Assembly: GCF_014229245.1 (NCBI RefSeq)
Contig: NZ_JAARZJ010000011.1
Location: 47,363-111,362, forward strand
DNA: 64,000 nucleotides
Direction of reading: 5' to 3'
Source: Listeria farberi
GTDB taxonomy: Bacteria > Bacillota > Bacilli > Lactobacillales > Listeriaceae
The notes beneath the pieces are model-generated. The model was not told the origin of the DNA, made no database searches, and saw only the letters and a list, made by a program, of their open reading frames with translations. Both the position numbers and the translations under genes were made by a program. Shown here one piece after another: positions 27,066 through 35,701 of the stretch. Each line of letters opens with the position of its first letter. Positions within the stretch are counted from its first letter, which is position 1.

Positions 27066-28892
27066 TTATTTTCTTCTTAAAGCGAGAATTGCAAAACTCG
27101 TAAGGAACGTTCCAATAATAATTGGAAATAGTACTTGTTTGTCTCCAGTCGCTGGAAGTAAGGCTTGATTTTTAGCATTAGACTCCCTTGTTTCATTAGC
27201 CTTAATTTCTATGTTGTCTCCGCCTTTATCAGTTCCTCCACTATCACCACCAGAAGTTGCCTCTTTACTAAATTGAGCATACAATGTTAGATTGTTTGCT
27301 GGCATTTGATTGTTGGCAAAGTCCCATTTTGTACCGCCAGATTTAGCATCATACCAACCTTTAAATGTATAACCCTCTTTGGTTGGTGCAGGCGGCTCTT
27401 CCAGCAAACCTTGATAATCTACGGTTTGAGTAGAAATAACACCATCTACATCAAAAGTTGCTGTATAGCTATTAATACTAAACTGGGCATACAATGTTAG
27501 ATCATTTGCTGGCATCGTATTGACTGTGAAATCCCATTTTGTTCCACCTGTTTTAGCATCGTACCATCCATTAAATGTATAACCCTCTTTTATGGGTGTT
27601 GGCGGCTCTTCTAGAAGTGTACCTGTTTCAACATTTTCCGTCGTTTCTTGCCCATCAATATTAAAAGTTGCTTTATAATATTGCAGTAACGGTTGTTCTA
27701 CAGTACCACTGAAAATCCCAGTTGCATTTCCAACTGTATCGCGTTCAGCAAATGTATAGCTGACTTGCGGAATATAACCCGTTAAATTCCAAGTCACATT
27801 TCCATTCGTATATATACCACTATCACTAATAGTATTTGGCGCAATCGTTTGTTCCGCGATGTTTTTTACTAAATTGGGAATAGTTAAGGTATTTTGAAAA
27901 ATTATTGGTTTGTTTACAATTAATTGATCGGTCATTTGGATAGTTGTTAAGTTCGTTAAACTGTTTAAAGGTCTAATATTACTAATTTTATTTTGACTAA
28001 TTTCAAGCCAATCCATGTTTATTAGACTTGAAAGGCCTGTTACATCAGTAATTTGATTGTTTGATAAATATAATGAGTGTATCTTTGTCAAACCAGCTAG
28101 TGGCTTAATGCTCTCCACTTGGTTAGATGTTAATATGGCTGCAGATAGGTTTTCTAAAGAACTAAGTGGCTGAAGATCAGTAATTTGATTTTCTTGCGCA
28201 TACAGCACTTCTAGACTTGTTAGATTTTCTAAACCATTTAAGCTCGTAAGTGTATTTTTCCCAATATTCAAAGAGCGTAGTCCACGTAAATTTTTTATTG
28301 GTTCAAGGTCACTTACATTATTATTATATAAAACTAAGCCCGTCAAATTAGTTAAATTAACAAGTGGTGTAATGTCACTTACCTTCGCACCTTTAATATC
28401 TAAAAATTCTAAGTTGTTCAGATTACTTAACGGACGAAGATCACTAATGCTATTTCCACCTAATTGTAAAATATTCAAATTAGTTAATCCTGCAAGGGGG
28501 AAAATATTGGTAACTTGGTTAGTAGATAAATCCAAATACTCTAAATTAATTAAATTTCCAATAGGGGCAAGATCACTTACTTGGTTACTAGAAAAAGACA
28601 GGTAGGTTAATTGCGATACGTAATTCATCCCTTCTAGCGAGCTAATACCACTTGATTCAATGTGTAGTGTATTTATAGTATCTAATTCTGCTTGCGTAAC
28701 AACATCCATAGTACTAGACTTTCCGAGTGTAGTTTGAATTTCTTTAGCTAAAGAATCATCTGGAAAAATCTGGGTGATGGCTGCTGGTGGAGCAGCGGCC
28801 GCGCGTGCATCTATTTTTATAAATATATTTGTTCCGATAACAATTGATAACACTAAAACAATATACAAAAATAGTTTCCTGTTTGATTTCAT
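27066..28892 (-). CDS. LPXTG-anchored internalin-like LRR surface protein
   Basis: 608 residues. Signal peptide (about 1-32); internalin cap (about 33-75); about 11 leucine-rich repeats of 21-22 residues (about 80-325); an Ig-like inter-repeat region (about 326-405); two InlB-type beta-repeats of about 68 residues with [24 protein letters not shown] sequence; a Gly/Asp spacer; sortase motif LPATG; a hydrophobic stretch and RRK tail. Sortase A should link it to the cell wall. Such proteins often mediate adhesion or host interaction, but the ligand is unknown. Monocistronic; AGGAGGAG precedes the ATG. Confidence 0.92.
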   Translation of the reverse strand: MKSNRKLFLYIVLVLSIVIGTNIFIKIDARAAAAPPAAITQIFPDDSLAKEIQTTLGKSSTMDVVTQAELDTINTLHIESSGISSLEGMNYVSQLTYLSFSSNQVSDLAPIGNLINLEYLDLSTNQVTNIFPLAGLTNLNILQLGGNSISDLRPLSNLNNLEFLDIKGAKVSDITPLVNLTNLTGLVLYNNNVSDLEPIKNLRGLRSLNIGKNTLTSLNGLENLTSLEVLYAQENQITDLQPLSSLENLSAAILTSNQVESIKPLAGLTKIHSLYLSNNQITDVTGLSSLINMDWLEISQNKISNIRPLNSLTNLTTIQMTDQLIVNKPIIFQNTLTIPNLVKNIAEQTIAPNTISDSGIYTNGNVTWNLTGYIPQVSYTFAERDTVGNATGIFSGTVEQPLLQYYKATFNIDGQETTENVETGTLLEEPPTPIKEGYTFNGWYDAKTGGTKWDFTVNTMPANDLTLYAQFSINSYTATFDVDGVISTQTVDYQGLLEEPPAPTKEGYTFKGWYDAKSGGTKWDFANNQMPANNLTLYAQFSKEATSGGDSGGTDKGGDNIEIKANETRESNAKNQALLPATGDKQVLFPIIIGTFLTSFAILALRRK

Positions 28893-29054
28893 CTTTCTCC
28901 TCCTAATATTTTAAAATTACATACTTACATACAGTAAATAGTACCATAATAAGCAGTATATAGACAGTCCAAGATTACAATTAACTATATTAAAAGGGGC
29001 AAAATAATGCTCTATTAGCGGACTATTTTACTTACATTTCACTTTCCTATAAAA

Positions 29055-29088
29055 AAACTCTTTGAACTATTTTCTGTCCAAAGAGTTT
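29055..29088 (-). terminator. Terminator downstream of the dha DeoR gene
   Basis: A perfect 10-bp stem (AAACTCTTTG / CAAAGAGTTT) with a 14-base loop and a T-run leftward, just after the DeoR stop. Confidence 0.78.
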
Positions 29089-29099
29089 CATTTTCTATT

Positions 29100-29864
29100 T
29101 TATTCTGCAATTTTGACCGGAAGTCCCGCATCTTGGAATTTTTTATATAGAGCTTTATTTATTTTATTATCAGTAATGAGTAAATCAATGTTGTTCGCTG
29201 AAGTGATGCTTGCAGTGGAAATCACACCCATCTTTGTATGATCCAGAAGTGCGATTAATTTGTTAGTTCGTTTGGCAAGAAGTCGTTTTAGTTCGGTTTC
29301 ATAAATGTTGAAATCGGTTAAGCCTTCTTCTATTGTGAAACCTTTTGCTGACATAAAGCATAAATCAGCATGAATATTTTCAATTAAATTTGCGCCAAGA
29401 ATCCCTTCCAGTGTGAAAGAGTTCGTCGTTACGATACCACCAGTTAAAATAACGCTAATATTCGGATTATCTTTTAGTTCGATTGCTGTATAAAGTCCGC
29501 TTGTAATGACAGTCAACCTTGAAAAGCCATGTAATTCTTTTGCTAGTGCAAGCGCTGTTGAACTGGCGTCAAGGATAATCGTTTGGTTGTTTTTTACTAA
29601 AGTCGCCGCTTCTTTCGCAATCGCTTCTTTTTCTTCGATGTTGCGAATAATCCGGTCATTAAAATTAGTAAATTTCTCTTCACTTTTTAAAAGTACCGCA
29701 CCCCCGTGTACTTTTTTTATCATCCCGCTTTCTTCTAATGCAGATAAATCATTTCGGATGGTGCTAATCGAGACATCCAAGATACGACTTAATTCTGGTA
29801 CAGTTATTTTGTTATTTTGGTCTAGTAGATGGATAATTTTGTTTTGTCTTTCAAATGGAAACAT
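29100..29864 (-). CDS. DeoR-family repressor of the glycerol/dihydroxyacetone operon
   Basis: 254 residues: HTH (NKITVPELSRILDVSISTIR, then NDLSALEESGMIKKVHGGAV) and sensor domain with TIILDASSTALALAKEL. Divergent from dhaM across 182 bases that contain repeated ACAAAACACAA boxes, so it most likely controls both itself and the dha operon. The inducer is probably a phosphorylated triose or pentose. The role is inferred from position. Confidence 0.9.
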   Translation of the reverse strand: MFPFERQNKIIHLLDQNNKITVPELSRILDVSISTIRNDLSALEESGMIKKVHGGAVLLKSEEKFTNFNDRIIRNIEEKEAIAKEAATLVKNNQTIILDASSTALALAKELHGFSRLTVITSGLYTAIELKDNPNISVILTGGIVTTNSFTLEGILGANLIENIHADLCFMSAKGFTIEEGLTDFNIYETELKRLLAKRTNKLIALLDHTKMGVISTASITSANNIDLLITDNKINKALYKKFQDAGLPVKIAE

Positions 29865-29928
29865 CTGCTCGCCCTCCTTTTATCTATCAATGTTTTCTTT
29901 ATGTATATACATATTACCCAAAAAAATA

Positions 29929-30022
29929 ACAAAACACAAATATATTTTACAAAACACAACAAAAGATAACACTTTACAATAAAAAACAAGTATGTTAGGA
30001 TTTAAATAGCAACTAAACACAA
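29929..30022. promoter_or_regulatory. dha operon promoter with direct-repeat operators
   Basis: ACAAAACACAA occurs at 29929-29939 and 29949-29959, exactly 20 bases apart, with a related CTAAACACAA at 30013-30022. The promoter between them has TTTACA (29973-29978), a 17-base spacer and TAGGAT (29996-30001). Direct repeats of this type are usual DeoR-family binding sites; two lie upstream of the -35 and one in the early transcript. Confidence 0.6.
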
Positions 30023-30046
30023 TTAAAAACAGAAAGGAGCAACCAA

Positions 30047-30424
30047 ATGATAAGTATTGTTTTAGTATCTCACAGTCAAAAAATCACAGAAGGACTCCAG
30101 GAAATGATTGTTGAAATGGTTGGAGATACAGTACATATTATTTCTTCTGGCGGAACTGGCGATGGACGCCTTGGCACAAATGCACTCATGATAGCCGATA
30201 ATATCGCGACTTGCACTAATTCTGAACATATTTATATTTTTTGCGATATTGGAAGCGCTATCTTGAGTGCCGAAACAGCACTCGAATTATTAGACACTGA
30301 ACTTCTTGAAAAAACAACGATAATTGATGCCCCATTAGTTGAAGGCGCATTTACTGCTGCTGTTCAATCTCTCGTTAATCCATCCAAAGAAGCTATCCTA
30401 CAAGAACTCACAAACGTGCATTAA
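30047..30424 (+). CDS. dhaM: PTS-dependent dihydroxyacetone kinase phosphotransferase subunit DhaM
   Basis: 125 residues of the mannose-type EIIA fold; the phosphorylated His is H9 in MISIVLVSHSQKITEG, and the GGTGDGRLGTNALMIADNI segment is conserved. It carries phosphate from HPr to the ADP bound by DhaL. It is a single-domain DhaM, unlike the multidomain E. coli form. First gene of the operon, after a strong AAAGGAG. Confidence 0.93.
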   Translation: MISIVLVSHSQKITEGLQEMIVEMVGDTVHIISSGGTGDGRLGTNALMIADNIATCTNSEHIYIFCDIGSAILSAETALELLDTELLEKTTIIDAPLVEGAFTAAVQSLVNPSKEAILQELTNVH

Positions 30425-30508
30425 AAACGTAATAAAACGCAATTTTGTAACTGGGAACTATGTAAATTAATTTTTACATGACAATACTATTTTCGAAAGG
30501 AGTTTATT

Positions 30509-30940
30509 ATGAAATTCTTTAGAGGAATGATTGGTTTTTGTATCGCAGGTATGATTGTTATGAGTGTTTGGACTCCACTTGCCGAGAATTATGGTATTTT
30601 TGGAGGTTATCTGGCAGCTTTCATTATTATTGGTCCAATGTGGTTTATGAATCACTATGTTGGTTTAATCGAAAATGATGAAGATGCAGCGTTTGTTGAT
30701 ATGGCTGTCGGAATTGGGATTTGCGGAATTATGCGTGATGTCTTTATGCGTGGTGGTGGCGAGTTAGTAAGTTCGCTTCCAACGATTGGTCTTGTTGCGA
30801 TTGGAGCAGTTCTAGCTGGAATCGTGGCAGCAGCAATTGAAAAAGATATGGCAAAAAAACAAGAAGCAAAACAAGAAAAAACAGAACCTGGCATGAATAT
30901 TAAAGAAGAAGAGCGTTTAAACGAAAATCAATTAGTCTAA
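30509..30940 (+). CDS. Lin0368-type membrane protein, putative glycerol transporter subunit
   Basis: 143 residues with about four hydrophobic segments (about 8-27, 33-52, 66-82 and 92-110) and a highly charged C-terminal tail. It belongs to a small family found mainly in this operon type. It is paired with the next, similar-sized membrane protein; the two probably form one complex, perhaps a glycerol or dihydroxyacetone channel/transporter. The function is inferred from operon position only. Confidence 0.75.
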   Translation: MKFFRGMIGFCIAGMIVMSVWTPLAENYGIFGGYLAAFIIIGPMWFMNHYVGLIENDEDAAFVDMAVGIGICGIMRDVFMRGGGELVSSLPTIGLVAIGAVLAGIVAAAIEKDMAKKQEAKQEKTEPGMNIKEEERLNENQLV

Positions 30941-30955
30941 AAAGGAGTGTAAATA

Positions 30956-31297
30956 ATGAGCATTGGTATTGCATTAGCAACGATTGCAGGTGGCTTTTTA
31001 TTCCCTTTTGCTATTCGAATGATGTGGGGGAAAATGGTTGATGAATGGGGCGCTATCGGCGGTTGGATGGCAGCAGCATTTATCGTTGGTACAGTTTGGA
31101 CAATTAATCATGGTATTCCAAAATCAATGATCTATCAATCTGGAACAGTTTGGGTAGATATGGCGGTTGCAGCAGGTATTGGTGTATTCACAGCTTCCCT
31201 TTTAACTGGCGGTAAATTTTCTAAATCGGTAGTCAATTTGGCAGCAGCTGTTGTTGGCGGCGTGCTTGGCGGATTTTTACTATCACTATTCTTATAA
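30956..31297 (+). CDS. Small membrane protein, putative partner of the preceding transporter subunit
   Basis: 113 residues with about four membrane segments (about 2-17, 30-48, 60-78 and 92-112). It has the pattern WGAIGGWMAAAFIVGTVWTI and the segment VWVDMAVAAGIGVF, which parallels FVDMAVGIGICGI in the preceding protein, so the two are likely diverged duplicates. Fifteen bases separate them. No catalytic motif is visible. Confidence 0.75.
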   Translation: MSIGIALATIAGGFLFPFAIRMMWGKMVDEWGAIGGWMAAAFIVGTVWTINHGIPKSMIYQSGTVWVDMAVAAGIGVFTASLLTGGKFSKSVVNLAAAVVGGVLGGFLLSLFL

Positions 31298-31318
31298 AAA
31301 TATGAAGGAGGAAGAAAA

Positions 31319-32314
31319 ATGAGACGTTTAGTGAATGATGGGTATGAAGCAGTAGAAGAAATGTTAGCTGGTTATGTTGCGGCACAAGGGAAATACGTAG
31401 ATTTTGCCGAAAATGATAAGCGAGTAATCGTAAGCAAACAAATGAGCGAAGAACCTCGTGTGCGGATTATCGTTGGTGGCGGTTCTGGTCATGAACCACT
31501 TTTCCTTGGGTATGTAGGGAAAGATTTCGCGGATGCGGCGGTAGTCGGGAACATTAATACATCCCCTTCTCCAGAACCTTGTTATAACGCAGTAAAAGCA
31601 GTTGATAGTGGTAAAGGTTGTCTCTATATGTACGGAAATTATGCTGGCGATGTGATGAACTTTGATATGGGTGCTGAAATGGCTGCGGACGACGGCATTC
31701 GCGTAGAAACAGTACTTGTAACAGATGATATTTACTCTGCTGAAAATGTAGAAGATCGTCGCGGTGTGGCTGGTGATTTAATTGTCTTTAAAGCAGCGGC
31801 ATCTGCAGCAGCAAAAGGACTTGACTTGGATGCGGTAAAACAAGCTGCTGAAAAAGCAAATGCTAATACGTTCTCGATGGGCGTTGCGCTTTCTTCTTCT
31901 ACCCTTCCTGTAACTGGTAAAGCTATTTTCGAAATGAAAGAAGGCGAAATGGAAGTTGGTATGGGAATCCACGGTGAACCTGGTATTAAACGTACTTCCA
32001 TCGAACCAGCTGATAAAGTAGTTGACCAAATCATGGGCTATCTTATAGAAGAAATGAACTTAACATCTGGCGAAGAAGTACATGTACTTATCAATGGACT
32101 TGGCGGTTTACCAGTAATGGACCAATATATTTGTTACCGCCGCGTGGATGAAATTTTGAAAGAAAAAGGTGTGCATATTCATAGCCCACTTGTTGGGAAT
32201 TACGCGACTTCGATGGATATGATTGGTATGTCGATTACACTGGTTCGTTTAGACGATGAATTGAAAGACCTTTTAGATACACCGTGCGACACACCATATT
32301 TCAAAGTGGACTAA
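31319..32314 (+). CDS. dhaK: Dihydroxyacetone kinase subunit DhaK
   Basis: 331 residues. The substrate-binding kinase subunit; the His that covalently holds dihydroxyacetone is in GMGIHGEPGIKR, and the N-terminal GGGSGHEPLFLGYVG and VVGNINTSPSPE motifs are intact. It works with DhaL (nucleotide) and DhaM (phosphate source) to make DHAP. Tight operon spacing with dhaL. Confidence 0.95.
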   Translation: MRRLVNDGYEAVEEMLAGYVAAQGKYVDFAENDKRVIVSKQMSEEPRVRIIVGGGSGHEPLFLGYVGKDFADAAVVGNINTSPSPEPCYNAVKAVDSGKGCLYMYGNYAGDVMNFDMGAEMAADDGIRVETVLVTDDIYSAENVEDRRGVAGDLIVFKAAASAAAKGLDLDAVKQAAEKANANTFSMGVALSSSTLPVTGKAIFEMKEGEMEVGMGIHGEPGIKRTSIEPADKVVDQIMGYLIEEMNLTSGEEVHVLINGLGGLPVMDQYICYRRVDEILKEKGVHIHSPLVGNYATSMDMIGMSITLVRLDDELKDLLDTPCDTPYFKVD

Positions 32315-32335
32315 ATTACTACTGGAGGAATAAAA

Positions 32336-32986
32336 ATGAGCGAATTAGTTATGGATAGCGCTTTTTTCGGCCACGTTTTACAGGACATGGGAGCGCTAAT
32401 TGAAAAAGAACGTGATTACTTGACCGGACTGGACTCAGATATTGGAGACGGCGACCACGGAATCAATCTCAGCATTGGTTTTCGTGAAGTGAATAAACAA
32501 TTAGATGAATTACTAGCTGTTTCTCCCGATATTGCAACGTTGCTTAAAAAATCCGGAATGATTCTCCTTGGAAAAGTTGGCGGCGCATCTGGCCCGCTTT
32601 ATGGTAGCTTCTTTATGAAATGTGGCGCTGATGTTCCTGGGAAAACGGAGGTTAACTTCGACGAGCTTTGCGGCATGATTATAAATGGGGCCGCTGCGGT
32701 TCAACATCGCGGAAAAGCCGAACTTGGTGATAAAACGATGATGGACGCCTTCTTGCCTGGCGTGGAAGTGCTTCAAAATCGAGACGCAAATGCAGATCCA
32801 ATCGAAACTTTTTCCGCATTTGTAGATGCTATGCATGCTGGCGCTCAGTCCACTATCCCACTTATTGCTAAGAAAGGTCGTGCACTAAGACTTGGCGAAC
32901 GAGCAATCGGTCATCTTGATCCTGGCTCTGAATCGTCTTGGATGTTAATGAATGTCATTTTAGAAAATTTAAAAAAGGCGGTCTGA
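32336..32986 (+). CDS. dhaL: Dihydroxyacetone kinase ADP-binding subunit DhaL
   Basis: 216 residues, all-helical. The Mg-ADP site Asp residues are in LDSDIGDGDHGINLS; GGASGPLYGSFF and LGDKTMMDAFLPG are conserved. ADP stays bound and is rephosphorylated by DhaM. The stop is followed after three bases by the triosephosphate isomerase gene, matching a pathway order DHA to DHAP to GAP. Confidence 0.95.
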   Translation: MSELVMDSAFFGHVLQDMGALIEKERDYLTGLDSDIGDGDHGINLSIGFREVNKQLDELLAVSPDIATLLKKSGMILLGKVGGASGPLYGSFFMKCGADVPGKTEVNFDELCGMIINGAAAVQHRGKAELGDKTMMDAFLPGVEVLQNRDANADPIETFSAFVDAMHAGAQSTIPLIAKKGRALRLGERAIGHLDPGSESSWMLMNVILENLKKAV

Positions 32987-32989
32987 TTT

Positions 32990-33754
32990 ATGCGTAAACC
33001 CTTAGTTGGAATTAATATGAAAAACTATATCAATACTCGGGCTCAGACATCTGAATGGTTAGAAGCGACTACCCCCCTTCTTGAAAATTTTTCTGATGTG
33101 GATACGTTTATCTTTCCTTCTATGGGCACACTCGAAACGACCGCCACCCTTTTAGCGGGGACATCATTTGGCTTTGGTCCACAAAATATGGCGCCGGAGA
33201 AATCCGGCCCGCTAACTGGTGAATTTTCGGTAGAATCTATCATTGATCTAAACGCAAACTATGTCGAAATTGGTCACGCAGAACGCAAAAACCTTTTTCA
33301 TGAGAAAACAAGGGATATAGCTAAGAAGATTAAACTTGCATTGGACGAAAAAATCACTCCAGTTGTCTGTGTGGGTGAAGAAGTCCGTGCGAATGATACA
33401 AATGAATTAAAAAATGCGCTGAAAAAACAAATCGAAGCGCTGTTTCAGACAATTAATTTAGCACAGTGGGAAAATGTTGTTCTGGCTTATGAACCGGAAT
33501 GGGCAATTGGAAAGGCATCTTCAGCTGAGACAAACTACATCGAAAGCGCTCATCAAGCTTTGCGCGAAATTATTCGCGAACTAGGCGGCGATGAAACCCT
33601 CGTAAGAATTATTTATGGTGGGTCGGTCAGCAAAGAAAATGCCGCAGAAATTGTCCGTCAAAAAGATGTCGATGGTTTATTCGTTGGAAGATTTGGCCAT
33701 AAACCGCAAAATTTTGCCGACATTGTTTCTATTGTTAGCAAAACGAAAGGATGA
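32990..33754 (+). CDS. tpiA: Triosephosphate isomerase (second copy)
   Basis: 254 residues. Active-site Lys in GINMKNYIN, electrophilic His in EIGHAERK, catalytic Glu in AYEPEWAIGK, phosphate loop GGSVSKENA. It is divergent from the canonical glycolytic TPI, with a shorter EPEWAIG loop context, and is dedicated to this operon, converting DHAP to GAP. The ATG has only a modest ribosome site (AAGGCGG), so coupling to dhaL is likely. Confidence 0.92.
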   Translation: MRKPLVGINMKNYINTRAQTSEWLEATTPLLENFSDVDTFIFPSMGTLETTATLLAGTSFGFGPQNMAPEKSGPLTGEFSVESIIDLNANYVEIGHAERKNLFHEKTRDIAKKIKLALDEKITPVVCVGEEVRANDTNELKNALKKQIEALFQTINLAQWENVVLAYEPEWAIGKASSAETNYIESAHQALREIIRELGGDETLVRIIYGGSVSKENAAEIVRQKDVDGLFVGRFGHKPQNFADIVSIVSKTKG

Positions 33755-33760
33755 GTTAGT

Positions 33761-34207
33761 ATGAAAATCGCAATTGGTTGTGACGAAATGGGTTACGAAC
33801 TAAAACAAACCCTCATCACACGTTTAAAGGAGAAAAATATCGAGTTTACTGATTTCGGCAGTTTTGAAAATGAAAAAGTACTTTATCCAAGTATTGCCGA
33901 AAAAGTAGCACTAGAAGTTAAAAACAACGATTATGACCGAGGGATCCTCATTTGCGGTACAGGTATTGGAATGGCCATTACAGCAAACAAAATTCACGGC
34001 ATTCGCGCAGCACAAATTCATGATTCTTATTCAGCAGAACGCGCAAGAAAAAGTAACGATGCGCATATTATGACAATGGGGGCTCTTGTAATCGGGCCAT
34101 CTCTTGCCGTTTCGTTACTTGACACATGGCTCGATAGTGACTTTTCAGGTGGACGTTCTCAGGCAAAAGTAGATTTAATGGAAGAAATCGACCAAAAAAA
34201 CAGATAA
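33761..34207 (+). CDS. rpiB: Ribose-5-phosphate isomerase B / LacAB family sugar-phosphate isomerase
   Basis: 148 residues. Active-site Cys in ILICGTGIGMAITANK; N-terminal MKIAIGCDEMGYELKQ; anion-binding YSAERARKSNDAHI. It interconverts aldose and ketose 5-phosphates, probably ribose-5-P and ribulose-5-P, linking the operon to the pentose phosphate pathway with the transketolase. An allose/galactose-6-P isomerase role cannot be excluded. Confidence 0.9.
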   Translation: MKIAIGCDEMGYELKQTLITRLKEKNIEFTDFGSFENEKVLYPSIAEKVALEVKNNDYDRGILICGTGIGMAITANKIHGIRAAQIHDSYSAERARKSNDAHIMTMGALVIGPSLAVSLLDTWLDSDFSGGRSQAKVDLMEEIDQKNR

Positions 34208-34232
34208 AAAAATTTATTGGAGGTAATGAAAA

Positions 34233-34997
34233 ATGACTTTTAAAGGTTTTGATAAAGATTTTAACATTACAGACAAAGTAGCCGTGGTAACTGGGGCAGC
34301 AAGCGGGATTGGTAAAGCAATGGCAGAACTTTTTTCCGAAAAAGGAGCTTATGTTGTCTTGCTTGATATTAAAGAAGATGTAAAAGATGTCGCAGCGCAA
34401 ATTAACCCATCAAGAACGCTAGCACTTCAAGTCGATATTACTAAGAAAGAAAACATCGAAAAAGTCGTTGCCGAAATTAAAAAAGTCTATCCAAAAATCG
34501 ATATTTTAGCCAATTCAGCTGGTGTCGCACTTCTTGAAAAAGCAGAAGACTTACCAGAAGAATACTGGGATAAAACAATGGAACTGAACTTAAAAGGTTC
34601 ATTCCTAATGGCACAAATTATCGGTCGCGAAATGATTGCAACTGGCGGCGGAAAAATCGTTAATATGGCCTCTCAAGCTTCTGTCATCGCACTTGATAAA
34701 CACGTTGCTTATTGTGCTAGTAAAGCAGCAATTGTTTCTATGACGCAAGTGCTAGCAATGGAATGGGCGCCTTACAACATTAATGTCAACGCGATTTCTC
34801 CAACCGTTATCCTGACAGAACTCGGCAAAAAAGCTTGGGCAGGTCAAGTCGGCGAAGATATGAAAAAATTAATTCCAGCCGGTAGATTTGGTTATCCAGA
34901 AGAAGTTGCCGCATGCGCCCTCTTTTTAGTAAGTGACGCAGCGAGCCTAATTACTGGCGAAAACCTAATTATCGACGGCGGTTATACGATTAAATAA
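34233..34997 (+). CDS. golD: SDR-family NAD-dependent glycerol dehydrogenase (GolD type)
   Basis: 254 residues of the classical short-chain dehydrogenase fold: TGAASGIGKAMAE cofactor loop, NSAGVA, catalytic YCASKAA (YxxxK), Ser in ASQASV. It corresponds to Listeria Lmo0344/Lin0362, described as a glycerol dehydrogenase that makes dihydroxyacetone for the DhaKLM kinase. The operon supports this role. GGAGG precedes the ATG. Confidence 0.88.
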   Translation: MTFKGFDKDFNITDKVAVVTGAASGIGKAMAELFSEKGAYVVLLDIKEDVKDVAAQINPSRTLALQVDITKKENIEKVVAEIKKVYPKIDILANSAGVALLEKAEDLPEEYWDKTMELNLKGSFLMAQIIGREMIATGGGKIVNMASQASVIALDKHVAYCASKAAIVSMTQVLAMEWAPYNINVNAISPTVILTELGKKAWAGQVGEDMKKLIPAGRFGYPEEVAACALFLVSDAASLITGENLIIDGGYTIK

Positions 34998-35043
34998 AGT
35001 ATTCAGCTTTAAAGTTCAGCTGAGAGAATGGAGCGAGTAAATA

Positions 35044-35700
35044 ATGAAATTTTTCTTGGACACAGCAAGCGTATCGGAAATAAAACGAATTAGCGAACTA
35101 GGTTTAGTGGACGGTGTGACAACCAACCCAACCATCATCGCAAAAGAAGGTCGACCATTTGAAGAAGTAATCAAAGAAATTTGTTCTATCGTAGACGGTC
35201 CAGTTAGCGCAGAAGTTATCGGCCTCGAAGCAGACAAAATGATAGAAGAAGCTCGAATTCTAGCAAAATGGGCGCCAAATGTAGTAGTAAAAATTCCTAT
35301 GACGGAAGAAGGTTTAAAAGCAGTCCATACCCTCACAGCTGAAGGCATTAAAACAAATGTTACGCTTATTTTCACTGTTTCCCAAGGATTAATGGCTGCA
35401 AAAGCTGGTGCAACTTATATTAGCCCGTTCCTAGGAAGACTAGATGATATTGGTACGGACGGGATGATTTTAATTAAAAACTTAAAGAAAGTGCTTGATA
35501 ATTATGGTCTAAAAGCAGAAATCATTTCAGCAAGTATCCGCCACATCGGGCACTTAGAAGAAGCCGCGGAAGCTGGAGCACACATCGCGACTATCCCAGG
35601 AAGCCTTTTTCCGAAACTTTGGTCTCATCCTTTGACTGATAAAGGTATTGAAGGATTTTTAAAAGATTGGGAAGCGTTCAGTCAGAAAGAAGGCAATTAA
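35044..35700 (+). CDS. Transaldolase / fructose-6-phosphate aldolase family protein
   Basis: 218 residues, the short MipB/TalC/FSA subfamily. Schiff-base Lys in [25 protein letters not shown] and [13 protein letters not shown] at the N-terminus. It either transfers a dihydroxyacetone unit (transaldolase) or makes fructose-6-P from DHA and GAP; in a DHA operon both are sensible. Two bases separate it from the transketolase gene. Confidence 0.9.
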   Translation: MKFFLDTASVSEIKRISELGLVDGVTTNPTIIAKEGRPFEEVIKEICSIVDGPVSAEVIGLEADKMIEEARILAKWAPNVVVKIPMTEEGLKAVHTLTAEGIKTNVTLIFTVSQGLMAAKAGATYISPFLGRLDDIGTDGMILIKNLKKVLDNYGLKAEIISASIRHIGHLEEAAEAGAHIATIPGSLFPKLWSHPLTDKGIEGFLKDWEAFSQKEGN

Positions 35701-35701
35701 T

